In this document: piece by piece, positions 35,901 through 48,400 of the stretch
Numbering within the stretch: position 1 is the first letter of the stretch
Layout: the number at the start of each line of letters is the position of its first letter
NCBI GenBank assembly: GCA_029961685.1
Contig: JARWKL010000016.1
Location: forward strand, 5,643,207-5,707,206
Direction: 5' to 3'
Source of the DNA: Aristolochia californica
Taxonomy: Eukaryota > Streptophyta > Magnoliopsida > Piperales > Aristolochiaceae
DNA: 64,000 bases
Made by a program: the position numbers and the translations under genes
Notes under the pieces: model-generated
Told to the model about the DNA's origin: nothing
Databases searched by the model: none
The model's input: only the letters and a program-made list of their open reading frames with translations

Positions 35901-36344
35901 ATTTATGACGTAGAAAGCCGATTTTTTTATCCGGAGGGTAGTAATCGGTCCGGACCAAAACTCCGATTTGGTCTGCTGCATACATTAGGTTTGGCGGTTA
36001 CGATGAACCGCAATATCGAAAATCACATATTCGGATCCGAGTTCCGACACGAAGGACCGGAGGCGGAGAAGTGGACGTGGCACGTTCAACGATTTCTTTG
36101 AAAGACAGGTGAGGAATCCCACTCTTTTCTCCCCCGGAAGCTGTGCTCCCACTCCATTTCAACAGTCCCCACGCTTCTATACGAAAAGAGCTTCAAAAAG
36201 CAAAGAACAACGTAAGATAATCGATTCAGTTTTTCTCTCCAGTTGCAAGCTTCCTTCGATTCCCGGCTCTATAAAAGCCCAAAGGTCACCAAATTTGCTT
36301 CCCATAGACCAAATTTTCTAAATCAAAATCCCGATACTTCACCA
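35901..36344 (+). promoter_or_regulatory. Promoter and 5' UTR of the COPI-associated protein gene
   Basis: This interval runs from the hAT border to the start codon and contains GGACGTGGCACGT near 36,073. No TATA box is obvious. The pyrimidine-rich last 200 bases look like 5' UTR. Confidence 0.4.
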
Positions 36345-38090
36345 ATGCCCCGAAATACAGAACCAGTCATCTCTCAAAGAAGCGCCTCTCCTTCGGTGAG
36401 GGTTAGGGCGAGGGGTGACCCTTTTTTGTCTGTTTGCAGGTGCTTTAGCTTGTTGACTGGCGTAACTGCAGTTCTTTGTGTTTTTGTGAATGGTCTGGCT
36501 GCGGTTAGATCTTTCAAGCACGGATCTGATGTAAATGGATCCCGCCCGCTACTTTTAAAATTTTATTGTTTTAGTCTTTTCTTCTTCCGTCTTTTGAGAT
36601 TGTTTGAGTTTTAGAATTTGTTTGTCCTAGCTTTTTCTGTCTTTTGAGATTGTTTGAGTTTTGGGTTTTGGTATTTTTAGATATTTGGTGGAATCTTACG
36701 ATGCTATGCGGTGGTGATTGCGTTATTCGTGGCAGCTGCAGAGACGGAATGGGCGATCATACTGAGATTTTGGAATGTGAGTTTTTCATTTAATTTTTCT
36801 TTCTTTATTGTTTTAGTCCATGATTTAATGTGTTTTTAAGTTAATGTGATGGCTGCAAAAGGGATATGCAGATACAAATAGCTTATGTTTTGATGCAACC
36901 TGAGCTCCTCTCCGTTTGTTATTTCTCAGTTTTGTTATTTGTTGTTTTTCCTCTGTGGAAGTTAGTTTCTGTTTTAGTGCCTTGTATGTATATTTTTCTT
37001 ACAGTAATGGTTAGTGCCGCTTTATGTTATAATTCCTAGTTGGATGTGTTTTCTCCTGATCATCTAGTGGAATCGATGCAGTCTGAAGTCCCCTAGCAAC
37101 CTCCTTCACAGAGTTTTGCTATATTTTGCTTTGTCATTCTATGTTCCTACACATTTCCTTGGACTTTATTTTCACTCATGCTACTTTTAAGTTTCTGTTT
37201 TTTATTTTTTTAGTGAAGTGTGTTGATTAATTATTAATCATGTAGGTGTTGGAATATTGGGTTGCAAGGGGGATGCTACAGATATTGTATGTGCCTTTTC
37301 TCACCATATGGATATATCATTATTTTAGAAAACAATGGAGCTCTCATATAGTCCCTGACACTGGAAGTACTCTTTTTGAGTTTTTTATTGGCAGCAATGC
37401 CTGCTTAAGTGTCTGTAATCTGAAATTCGGCTTTAGTTTTGAATGCTAACCATCTTAACCTTAATATTAATTCCCAATATGCAAATACACTCACTAAGAT
37501 CTTTATGATATTGACCGTGTCAATTGTATTATCCACAGCTTAAGAACCTTTTGGAAAAGCATGAGCACAGTTTCCACCTACCAAGGACATTTCATTTTTG
37601 CCATAATTTGTAGATTTGAACTGCTAATGGACGGCCTAATCTTTTTTGTTCAGTGTTGCTGTGATGACCAGAGCTTTCCCTGATTTTAAAGGAGAATCTA
37701 GAGACCTCATTTTCCTTCAGGAGTTGGCGAGCTACCTGCTTCTTGCTTGTGGTCTGATTTATGTTATTTCTGTAAGATCAACATGTCTTCAAAACGGAGT
37801 ATAGTGTAATTACATCGAATGGTAACCATTTGTCATCAAACTTTAATTGAAAGACAAATTTCCAGGGAGTGCTGTGCATTGGTTGCCTCAAACGTGCCAG
37901 GATGCGAAAAGAACTAACAAGAGAACAAGCAGCCAAAGATTTAGAGGTAACTCACTAAAATTTGTGAGTAATATATTACTTCAAGGTCTCAGTTTCTCAT
38001 CTTTGAACATTTTGAGTCACATAATAACTCCAGGAATTGGAGCGCCGAAGGCAGGAACTTGAAGCATTGTTAATTGCAGAGCGAGCGTAG
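36345..38090 (+). CDS. COPI-associated (TVP15-like) Golgi membrane protein, 6 exons, 192 aa
   Basis: Exons 36345-36530, 36681-36776, 37246-37286, 37654-37771, 37866-37946 and 38034-38090 join with consistent phases and GT-AG sites to give 192 residues. Four hydrophobic segments are visible: CFSLLTGVTAVLCVFVNGLA, the RCYAVVIALFVAAA stretch, GMLQIFVAVM (across the exon 3/4 join) and YLLLACGLIYVISGVLCIGC. A charged, helical cytosolic tail follows (KRARMRKEL, ELERRRQELEALLIAERA). This is the layout of the COPI-associated protein family (yeast Tvp15), small Golgi proteins with a role in vesicle traffic. The N-terminal 30 residues are Arg/Ser-rich. No lesion. The gene lies 445 bp downstream of a hAT element and converges with KIN4C. 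Family assignment rests on topology and motif memory. Confidence 0.75.
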
Positions 38091-39418
38091 CTGACTCTGT
38101 TGTGCTTAGCAGGTGAAGGAAAGGCAGAGAGGAAAAAGAGTTTATGTAAATGGAGCCAAAGTATTTCATGTAATTGCCGATCATGTTTTACAAAATTTGG
38201 TGCTGAAAAGCATGTGTGTACTCATCTTGTAGATAATCAAATTCAAACTCTCAAACCTACATTTGTTAGCAGCAAGAATTAGAGGAAAGTGTTGGAGGAA
38301 AGTGTTGGAGTACGCACTAAAGACTTTGTTTCCATTGTTTAGAAACTGTTGTGGGAGAAAAGAGGAAAAACCCCTCCCCAAGTTTCACTTTCAAAACTAT
38401 CAACTATTGAAGTCAGATATCTTACAGATTTCTAGTAATAGGAAGAAAAAGAAATGAGAGAAACTTCAACTGGGCATAAATTGATTCGCCTTCTTTTCTT
38501 GGCTCTCTTTTCATGCCCTGACAGCCTAAGAGCTGCCACAACTCATTTTTGCAACCTGTAGAAGCAGTTTGGTCTGGCTTTATTGCTGCTCACTGATGTC
38601 TGTTAGAGCTTGGATACCTCAACTTTATCAGCTTTTATTAGCTAGTATTAAGAGCATGTATTTCTCATATTAGAGCTTGCATCTTTTTCATTCTTGTTTT
38701 ACTAGTTTTGTCCATTGGTTTTTTTTCTTTCTCTGCTTGATTTATAACTCATTGAGAAATCAGCCTTTCAGAATCAATCTCGGTGAGTCAACTTGTAACT
38801 AAACATCCAGGCATGAGAACACTGATTTTAGTGAGCAGAAGAGAAAAAGAAAGGGTTAAAATCATTGAACTCCAAGCTGTTTCTTTATCATGTTAGAACC
38901 CTAGTTTAAACCTTCCAATCCACCAGTAAAACCACCGTCTCCTTCCAGCTAAAAATTGTACTTGTTATTTATTCACACCGCTGTCTGGCATATTCTTGGC
39001 AGCTTTGGAGGGTTTCATATTTCTAATGGCAGCAGCTTCACAAATAACAGAAGGATTAATTTTTTACCCACTGAAAAAAAGAACCAAACTGATAAACTTG
39101 ACTGTAATTAAAGTTGAAACGAAACATGATACAAGATCTTGGAGTAACCAAATATGCAAGATCTTGGAGTAACCAAATATGCACATGCTTCTTATACAAG
39201 ATTAATGATTACACAACATCACCACTATCAGAACAAGGACATGAAGGCAGGCCATGGGAAAGCATGTTGTTTACCCAGTTGGCCCTAACTGCCCCTCTAT
39301 GGAACTCTAAATTTCCTTCCTGAGATCCTCCAGAAGATTGGACGACAGGGCTACTGATCTCCGGGGAAGAAACTGTTAGGGCATGATGGAAAAAGCCACT
39401 CTTCATTTCACAAGATAA
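38091..39418. other. Convergent 3' UTR region; 25-bp tandem repeat at 39,132-39,181
   Basis: This spacer separates the ends of two convergent genes. The only structure is a 25-bp unit beginning CAAGATCTTGGAGTAACC, present twice without interruption. No coding content beyond small chance ORFs. Confidence 0.6.
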
Positions 39419-42400
39419 TCAGCTCCTGTTCTCCTTCTCCAGTTCTCTGAACTGCCGGGGAGGGCTTCTTGCGGTGGGTCCAACATCTTTGTCACCCAAA
39501 GCTTCATCTGAAATAGTATTTGAATTTCGCTCTCTCAAGGGATTGCTATTTATGGTCACAGAGGCCATAGCACGCGGGAATTTCAATGGAATGTCAATTG
39601 GTCTAACTGTTTCATTTGTCGGCTTGTGGGCTTCAGTTATATCTCCTGACTCAGCAGAAGCTGGTGGCGTGTTCTGTATTATCTGAACTACTGATTTCTT
39701 TCCCCACTTCTTTCTCTGGTTTTGCTGCCTTGGTGCCCCTGAGTTGACCTGCATCATCATTTCCTTAGGTTAAGGTCCCAAATGCTTATAATCATAATCA
39801 TTGATGGCAAATATAACATCCTGGAAGAATTATAAGTTTAGCTGTTGAGAGGTCAGACAATTTTCAGCATTTCTGAAATGGCCATCTAAAGGAGCTAATA
39901 AATGTACGATCACAGTGGCCTCTCGGTTAGCATGAGATCTCTATCATATTTAGTATATCTAACTGTCCTAATTGCGGGAACATAAATTAATATGAACACA
40001 GGAGAACACAGTTGATATGAAAAACTATTTGGTGCGAAACAGGAGATCGGACGGCTGAGATAGCATATTTCACACCAAATGATTTTTCGTATTGGATCAG
40101 CCCTCCACAGGAGACATTACAAAGATAACTTCAGTTAATGAAAAGGAAAAAAATATCTCAAGAAACAGAGCAGCATTGGATTATCAACATTTGCACAAAC
40201 ACTTCCAAAGACACAAAAACAAAAGCAATCACAACCTCAGCTGCAGCATACGTCCTACCATGCTCAAATTTACACATCGGTTCCTCTTTACTGGTCAGAC
40301 GCCCAGCCACTGCCAAACATGTCTCACCTCCTTCAAGTCCCCAGTCTATGTTAAGTGTACTACGTGCATGTTTGTAGACACAAAACCCCACACAGAAACA
40401 GAGAGAAGGAGAAAGAGTGAAAGAACGTACAATTTTATTGCCAATATCTGATAGTGGTTTTCTCTTTGGACCATCGTCTTCTGTTACCTCGACAGGCTTC
40501 TGACCAAACGCACTCTGAAGCAGCAAAGCACCATGAGTAGCAAGTTCCTTGCTTCTATCCAAATCTGACTCCAAAATGTCCTTATCACCTCCAGTTATCT
40601 CATCCTGCGGTGACTCCTCTCCTTCTGCACTGATGAAGTCTGCTAACCTGTTCGCACATTTAGTGGGCATGCATCCGCAAGTGTCCCCACATGAGGTGCC
40701 AGCATTTCGGCATGCACATTTAGAGGTTTTGCATTTAGAGTACCTGCTACAAGAGCAACACGTCTCGAGGGCAGATTTGGTGACCATAGGAGGGCAAACT
40801 GCTTCATCAGATGTGTTCTCAACCTCTATCGGTGTGAGTAGCACTGTCTTATGAGGCCCAGGTTTTAGGTCCTTCTTTGGCCACACCCTTTTGGATTGTT
40901 TTAGCTCAGATTTCTCCCATTCAGAATCAGACGCCATGTCAGAGAGGTAAGAATGATCTGATTCTGATGTGTCCATATCATCCAAGCCCGTCCAGAAAAT
41001 TTGAGAACTTCGTGGACACTGTTGCCAAGCGGTAGAATTAAAATGAGTGAACAAAGATCTCATTGAAAAACATCTAAATAGATGGATAAATTCACCATAA
41101 AAAATAAATAAACTTTACCATCATAAATAGGTAAATTGAAGTAAAAAACTTGCCTTTCGTAGATCATAGTTGTGCCCTTCTTCCCCATTGTTTGAGTTTT
41201 GAGCTTCAGGTCTGGCATCAGTTTCCATAGCAGCTTTCTTTAGACTGACATTCTGTCTCAAAGATGTATCAAAGAAGCGTGCATAGTAAGTCTTTGTGAA
41301 CGCAGAGTAATAGTAAAGTAAAAGAACACAGAGTAATAGTAAAGTAAAAGGCCAAAAAAAAACAGTAACAGAAATCAACCTCAACAAAGTCAGTATTGAT
41401 TGACAAAAGCCTATCAATACCAAGTAACCCAATGACCCAGCCTCTTATTAATAAGGGCAGTTCAATTTAAGATAAAGTGAGTGACAACAAAAGAACAGTA
41501 ATAGCTTTTGAGAATAAAAATTTTGACCTGAAATTTTAGTATTTCTTTTCTTTTCTGTAATTCTCTCAAAATAAACAGGGTTACTTTTTAATTGATATTT
41601 TGGTTCATATTATTGAGGCATTCTCTACACAGGTTTGGGAAAAGAATCTCATGTCGTCAAGCCAATTTACCGGGTTTGCAGATCACTGGTACGAGAAAGA
41701 AATTTGGAATGTTGTTTTCTAAGCTGTAAGAAATGGCTATACTTGTTGCCAGAAATGGCCTTACTGGATAACACTTACCAGCTTACTTGCTATACCATTT
41801 GATAATTTTTGGCTCCTCAATCCAGTCTATTTGATCAACTTCCAAGCACACACATAGTAATGAACATAAGCAATCTCAGCAAAGATCAAAATGTAATATA
41901 TAAAACCACAATAATGAGTACTACACATAATACCAGAAACTCTTTGTGGGCTCGTGTTTTCATGGGTATTCATCTTGGTAACCAAAACAAAACCTTTCCA
42001 AAACTTGAAAAACATTTTCGAAACTTTCAAGAGACATTTTGGGAAACATTTTGTGAAAGCACAAAAACTCCTCAGTTTTTATTTGGGAAGTTCCTCAGAA
42101 GTTCTCTATTATATATGTTTCCTCAAAGACTGAGGTCCAAAATTACAAAATAAAGTGTTTTGTTCAAATAAAGCATTTCACTAAATAAAACCCATTAAAA
42201 TCATTATTCTTTTATTTTATTCAACAATTGTTGTCAATAAGAGTTAGCATTAATTACCTTTCTATATCTCATTTTAAGGTACAACCTACAGGAAAGTCTC
42301 GTTCAATTCTTTGTTTCTTACAAGTTTCAAAATGGTTTCTTGTTTTTTCCTCAATGTTTTAAAGTAAATTCTCAAAAATTTATCATCATTTGTTGGTGTT

Positions 42401-45400
42401 GCATTTCCTATAAACATCTTGGCCATTTTCCGTTCTATTTCTTGTTCTGCTTCCTGTTCATGTTTCCTGTTCTGGTAATTATTGTCCTACCAGTCAACAT
42501 GTAAATGTCAAAGGAAAGAAATGATTTAGGTCAATGCTTGAACCAAACAATATTAAGATAGGACACTAATAATTTCAGCAATTAATCAACAATAAGAATC
42601 ATTGACAATACAAAAACATATTCCCAAGAAAATGTATTAATCAGCATGGACTGAACATAGTATACATCATATATCACACATGATCCTGGTAAACCAGAAA
42701 GGAGATCGAAGATGTGTTGAAAGTATTAATATTTTGCTTGTACCACACTTCAAAGAGGTATTCATGACAAAACATGCCAATCAACAGAATGTGATCAGAT
42801 AGACTAACCAACAACTTCTCCGGTTGGTGCATTTCTGCCATCTTTGCTTCCAACTGGCGTAACATACTACTTAGTTTGACCACCTTCTCCTTCTGCTCTT
42901 TTACAACTGAATCCTTTTCTCTGCAGTCCAATTCTCTATCCCGCAACTGACATCTGATCAAGTCACATAAAACAAATGCAAACGGAGTTCAGTAAACAAC
43001 AGTTAAATTAGTGCTTGCAGCCTTCCTTTAATAGATATATAGTTTTAGGGCAGATTTCATACTTTGAAGAGGACGCCAGGTTGAACAAATAATTCATTAG
43101 ATTCTTTGCTTCAGCGAGGGAATGGACTTGATTCCAACGACCTTTTCCACTAAATAATCTCTCCCTCTCTTCTGCCTCAGATAGTTGTGATGCCATGGCA
43201 ACAAGGGTGCTAGATGAAGTAGCCAGCATGTTTTCTAGGGCAAATATTCTCGAATTTCTAGCTCCAGGGGACATTGCTGAAGGGCAGTCCCTGCAGAATG
43301 TAGATGACATTCAAATGTAGGGTACAAATGTACTAATAGGAAATCGTATACATGCATATATGCATAAAAGCTACTGAACTCACCCTACTGTGTTCTGCTT
43401 AAGCATTTGAGATTCTTCTTTAAGTTTAGCAACCTCCTTAGCCATTGTAGTCCTCCTGTTAAAAACATCATCAATTAAAGTTGAATGCATGATGGTAAAC
43501 TGAAGGTGGGAACAGAGTCAAATAATAAATACACAAAAGACACCTAACCTGTAATATTGGAACAGAAACAAAAAAGTGACCTAAGCAGAAAGAGATTAGT
43601 GTAAAAATTAAAATTCTTAGAGGTTAAGTTTGCACTTCCAATCTCTAGGCAAAACAAAGAGCCCGTAGATTTGCATTTTAATTGATTTTAAACCTACATA
43701 AAATTGGGACAATCATGACCTTTGGTTTGAACATCCTACCAAGTTAGAAAGGGTTTTGAAAAGAAGAGAGCAATTTTATCAAAAGATATACAAAGAGATA
43801 ATGCTTTGACCTTGAAATCTATGATCTATCTCTTTCTATAAAATGCCAAAAGATACCAATCTTATGCGTGCTAACTACAGTTGACAATTGTGACCTAGTC
43901 CAACCATTAAAACCTTTGAGTTCGTAAGCAATGATTATATAAGACTAGACACAAATTCTACAACCATAAGACGACCAAGATACCCTTCCAATACAGAAAA
44001 ACTAGCTTTTGCACATCTGACTAATTAGAAGTGTTTGAACTTTTTGCTGATTCAAGCTCCTTTCCTCCAGCAAGGCAACCTTCTCTCCTATATAATGCAA
44101 CTTTCATAAATGTTTCTTTTATGTATTAAACTTTTCAGACTCTTCACCATACTCAAGCCCATCTTTTTCAAGCTCTTTCTGCTTCAGAGGAGGAAAAAGA
44201 AGAATTTAATTATGCAAACTCACTCTGTATGATTATTTTTTTAAAATTTTGATGTCATTGACAAACTACACAATATTTCTTTTTGAACCAAGGGAACAAA
44301 TAAAAATCACTTAATTATTAGAACAAGTGTTGTGCCTTACTCTTCCATCTGCCTCTCATACTTTGATCGAACTTCATGCACCCGAACTGTAACTTCCAAC
44401 TCATGTTCAATTGCCTGCATTAATGCCTTTTCACCATAGAAAAAAAAAACATAATGAGAAAAGTATTTAGAAAATCGTTTGCAGCAATTATCAGAATACA
44501 ACAGCAATTAAATACATTAAAGGTGTAGATTATTAACAAATAATTCAGATAGAGTTCTCAAGCACCTGGATGCTAGGACCACTCCCATTCCTACCACCTA
44601 TCTCCCGTGCAGATGTCTTTCGAGCTTCTAGAAGCTCTTTCAGTCTTTTAGTAGCCATAGCAGCTTCCTCTGACTTCCGTTGCAAAACCTGTCAGTGAAA
44701 AACAAGAGCATGTTAGTCTCAATCAATAAAGCACCATAGTTGCTTTTTTTCCAACAATGAGAAGAAAATATTGGCTTATCACTGCCATAAGGATCTTTAC
44801 CATCTTTTGCCTCTGATTCAGAGCCAACAATTTATGCATCTCATATTCATTTCTCCTTCCCTCCTTCCGAAGCTATTAATGGGGAACGATTGAAATGTTC
44901 ATTATGATCAGTATTGGTTTGCACAAAAAAAACAGAAAAAAATTAACTAGACCGGATATCTATTAACACTTGAATTGTCCTTTGAGGGGGATGACTGTTC
45001 AAGAAACTTTCACTCTCCTTGTCTATACCTGAAGAACCTCCTTTTCCCTCGAAACCTTCCATGCCCTAAACTGCTCAGACTCATGCTTGATCTTATGTTG
45101 CAGCTGAACCTACACATTGATGCCAACAACTAAATGAAGGAAACCATCACCTAATTCAGTACTAATCAAACTTTCATCTAGCAAAGAGGGACCACCTTTT
45201 GAGATTTTATTCTTTGGATCTCATCCTGTAGCTTTTTTGCTGCATCATCGCTTTTCTGCTTTTGCCTCAAAAGCTGTGATTGTGCATCTTGCTTCCTCTT
45301 CAACTCTGACACCTAACACAAAAAATAAGAAGTTTGTTTAACTTCTACATGTGTATCATATATCCTCTACCACGATAATGTCACTCTTGACCAACCTGAG

Positions 45401-48400
45401 ATTCAAGTGCATTCAGCTTCTGAAGATATTCTTCTTTTAACTTTTGAGCACCATCATCAGAGGAAGATGAAATATTTGCAAGATTAAGACGCAGCTCCTC
45501 AATCTCTTTCTGCAATATATAAAGAATGAAAGAAATCAGACAAGATGAGAGACAATGAAAACAACTTTATGGTAGCACATTACCTGCAAATCTTTCTTTT
45601 CCTGTTCTAAATCCAATAATTTCTTCTCATAGTGTTGCTTGAGCACTGATGTATCAGCCTTTGAGAAATTTTTCATTTGCGCCTTCAATAAGCAGAATGG
45701 AGACTATTAGAACAAGGTGAAGAAAAAAATATTTTCGAAAGCACAAAATGACCAAACTAAGATCATGTGCAATGAATTTTTTAGATCTTCATAACAACCA
45801 TTTCCAGTTTTGCTTCTTTTTTTATTTACCATTAAAAAGAAATTTATAAGCACAGTCCTTTGGCCTGGCAGTAAGAGAGGAAATCTCAGTAAAAAATAGA
45901 CAAGAAACCAACATAGACTGAAAATTGCAGCACAGCAAGACATGAGATCAACAAATAAACTAATACAAGCATAGAAGTACGGAAAAAAAATTAAAGACTC
46001 AATGCACTGATGTATGGCAGCCTAGTTCTCTTCATTATTCAGCTGAAAAGTTTTTCAGATAATAAAATAATACGGAGTATAAGCAAACAATGCACAAGTG
46101 CTGGAGACACTCCAACAAAAAATGTGTTAAATGTATATTCACCAAAGAACTTTCTTTTCACACCAGAAATCATTGTTCAAAAATAATCTCTTAAACCACC
46201 TGCATGCTTCTTCAATGCCCACTGACTTTAATAATGAAGTACATGCTTCATTGTTCATTCATAATTTGGACATGATACAGCTCCAAAATAAAAACATATA
46301 GAAGAAGTTACCACTGAAGCAATGAATTGCAGACACAAGACAGTAAGGTGAAATTTCTATTCTGGGGCCTCCAAAGTAAGAGAAAAGCTTCAACCATGCA
46401 ATCATTACCTCTTTCAGCTCAAGTCGTTTGTCCAACTCTTGGAGCTCCTTATCTAATTTATCTTGGATGGAGGAATGTTCCCTCTCCTTTTCAGCCTCAT
46501 CAAGCTCATCTATAAGCAGATTCAAACATGAAACCACAGTTGAAATGAAAATCAGTCAAATGCAAGAAAAAACTACTAAAAACAAAGATGAAAATCAGTC
46601 TTCTAAAATGAAATATCTCACACGCAAGAAAAACAAAGACTAAGTATAACAGCCACAAAATTTCACATATTTTATGTTTTTTAAAGGAACTGGAACCTAA
46701 TTATATCATATCTACCAGAATTTTCCTATGGTTCAGTCTGCTCCAAGAATTAACTGATCAAAAGTTTGATAACCCTTTGATGACATACCACTGAGGCTAG
46801 GGCAAAATGACTCTTTGGAGTGGAGCTCTTCCTCCTCCAATTCAAGGCAACCAATTAAGCTATTCTTGTTGGAGTTACTAAAGCTTTGAAGCCTGTACAA
46901 CTCCCCTTCCAGCTCTTGAATCTTCGCAACATAATTTCTCAGTAAATTAGTATCCTGTAAAGCATGTACAAAAACAAGAATGAGACATTCATATCAATAT
47001 CAGCACAGGCTGATGGGAAAGATAGTAGAAAAAAAATTGTATACCTGATTTCGATCAATGTCATCAATCTCCTCCCAGGACTTTCCCATTTTAGCTGATT
47101 GAATTTTCATCATCAACTGGTCTTTCTCAACCTGTTTAGTTGGTGTAACACAAAGGTCAATAGGGGCATTGAGTATATCAAGGGAAAGATAGACATTAAA
47201 TAGTCAGAACAGTTTTTCATTTTTGAAGGTAGGAGAAAACAGAGTTGCAAGCTTTCTACAAGACAAGCCTACATATCAACAAAAGCTATGAAAACTATCT
47301 TTTCTGAATGAAGCCACTTCCAAATAGTATGTGACAGTTCTGGAAGATAAGTCAGAAGATGAACATAAGCTATTTTCAACTGCCGTTTCTAAATGGAGCC
47401 AAGCCATATTGTTATCAACAGGGGCATCGAGTATATCAAGGGAAAGATAGACATTAAATAGTCAGAACAGTTTTTCATTTTTGAGGGTAGGAGAAAAACG
47501 AGTTGCAAGCTTTCTACAGAACAAGTCTACATATCAACAAAAGCTATCAAAACTATCTTTTCAGAATGAAGCCACTTCCAAATAGTATGTAACGGTTCTG
47601 GAAGATAAGTCAGAAAATGAACAGAAGCTATTTTCAGACTGCCGTTTCTAAATGGAGCCAAGCCGTATCGTTAGAAAACAGTATAAAGGGTAGTTTGGTA
47701 ACTTTACATAGGCTATACCTCCTAGTTAGCATATTATTTTACTCAGAATGTTTAGGTGTCCCTATGGTTTCCTTTTCATGTAATTGGAGGTGTAGAGTGG
47801 GAGTTATAATAAGCTAAGTGTATAAAGGTATTTGTGTCTTTGTACTCTATTTTTCACTTAAGTTATAAGTTAGGGATCAAGTTTGAACCCTAACAAGAGC
47901 TGCTTAATTGCTCTCTTGCAGCAGTCATCTCTCTCCTATTTCTCTTTTTCTTTCTTCCTTAATCTTCTTCATTCCATCATTTCACACATATAAAAGAGCA
48001 TTTCCAAGACTCCGATTTATCAGGTTTCTACTTTTTTTCTGCCATTTGCAATTCACCACTCTACTCACCATTCACTATGCACATGGAATCAAAAGATGAT
48101 CTGGTATCTTGTTAGCAAATTTAAGCTAGGTCATAGAAATGTACAAAAAGAGGTTATTAACAATTGGAGGTCATCACTTCACTGCATTTTTACAAAATTA
48201 AACATCTAAGAAGTTAAAGAGTACCTCTTTTATGAAAGAAGCCAGTTGTATATCAATAGGTGAACTCAAGACAGAAATTTTTCTAGTGGTTAGAATTGCC
48301 ACTGTTGGTGAACATAGCTCAAGAATTGTTGGAAGATGGGCCCAAGCCCACATGACCCTGGAAGGCCCACACATCCAAGTGTGTGTGGAAGATGGCCTCA

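Noticed and set aside
35643..36101. 152-codon ORF with repeated Leu/Glu/Arg motifs
   Set aside because: The apparent protein repeats (ARLELVGLELDNN) are translations of the hAT terminal 'ggctcgagctcg' DNA repeats and cross the transposon border.
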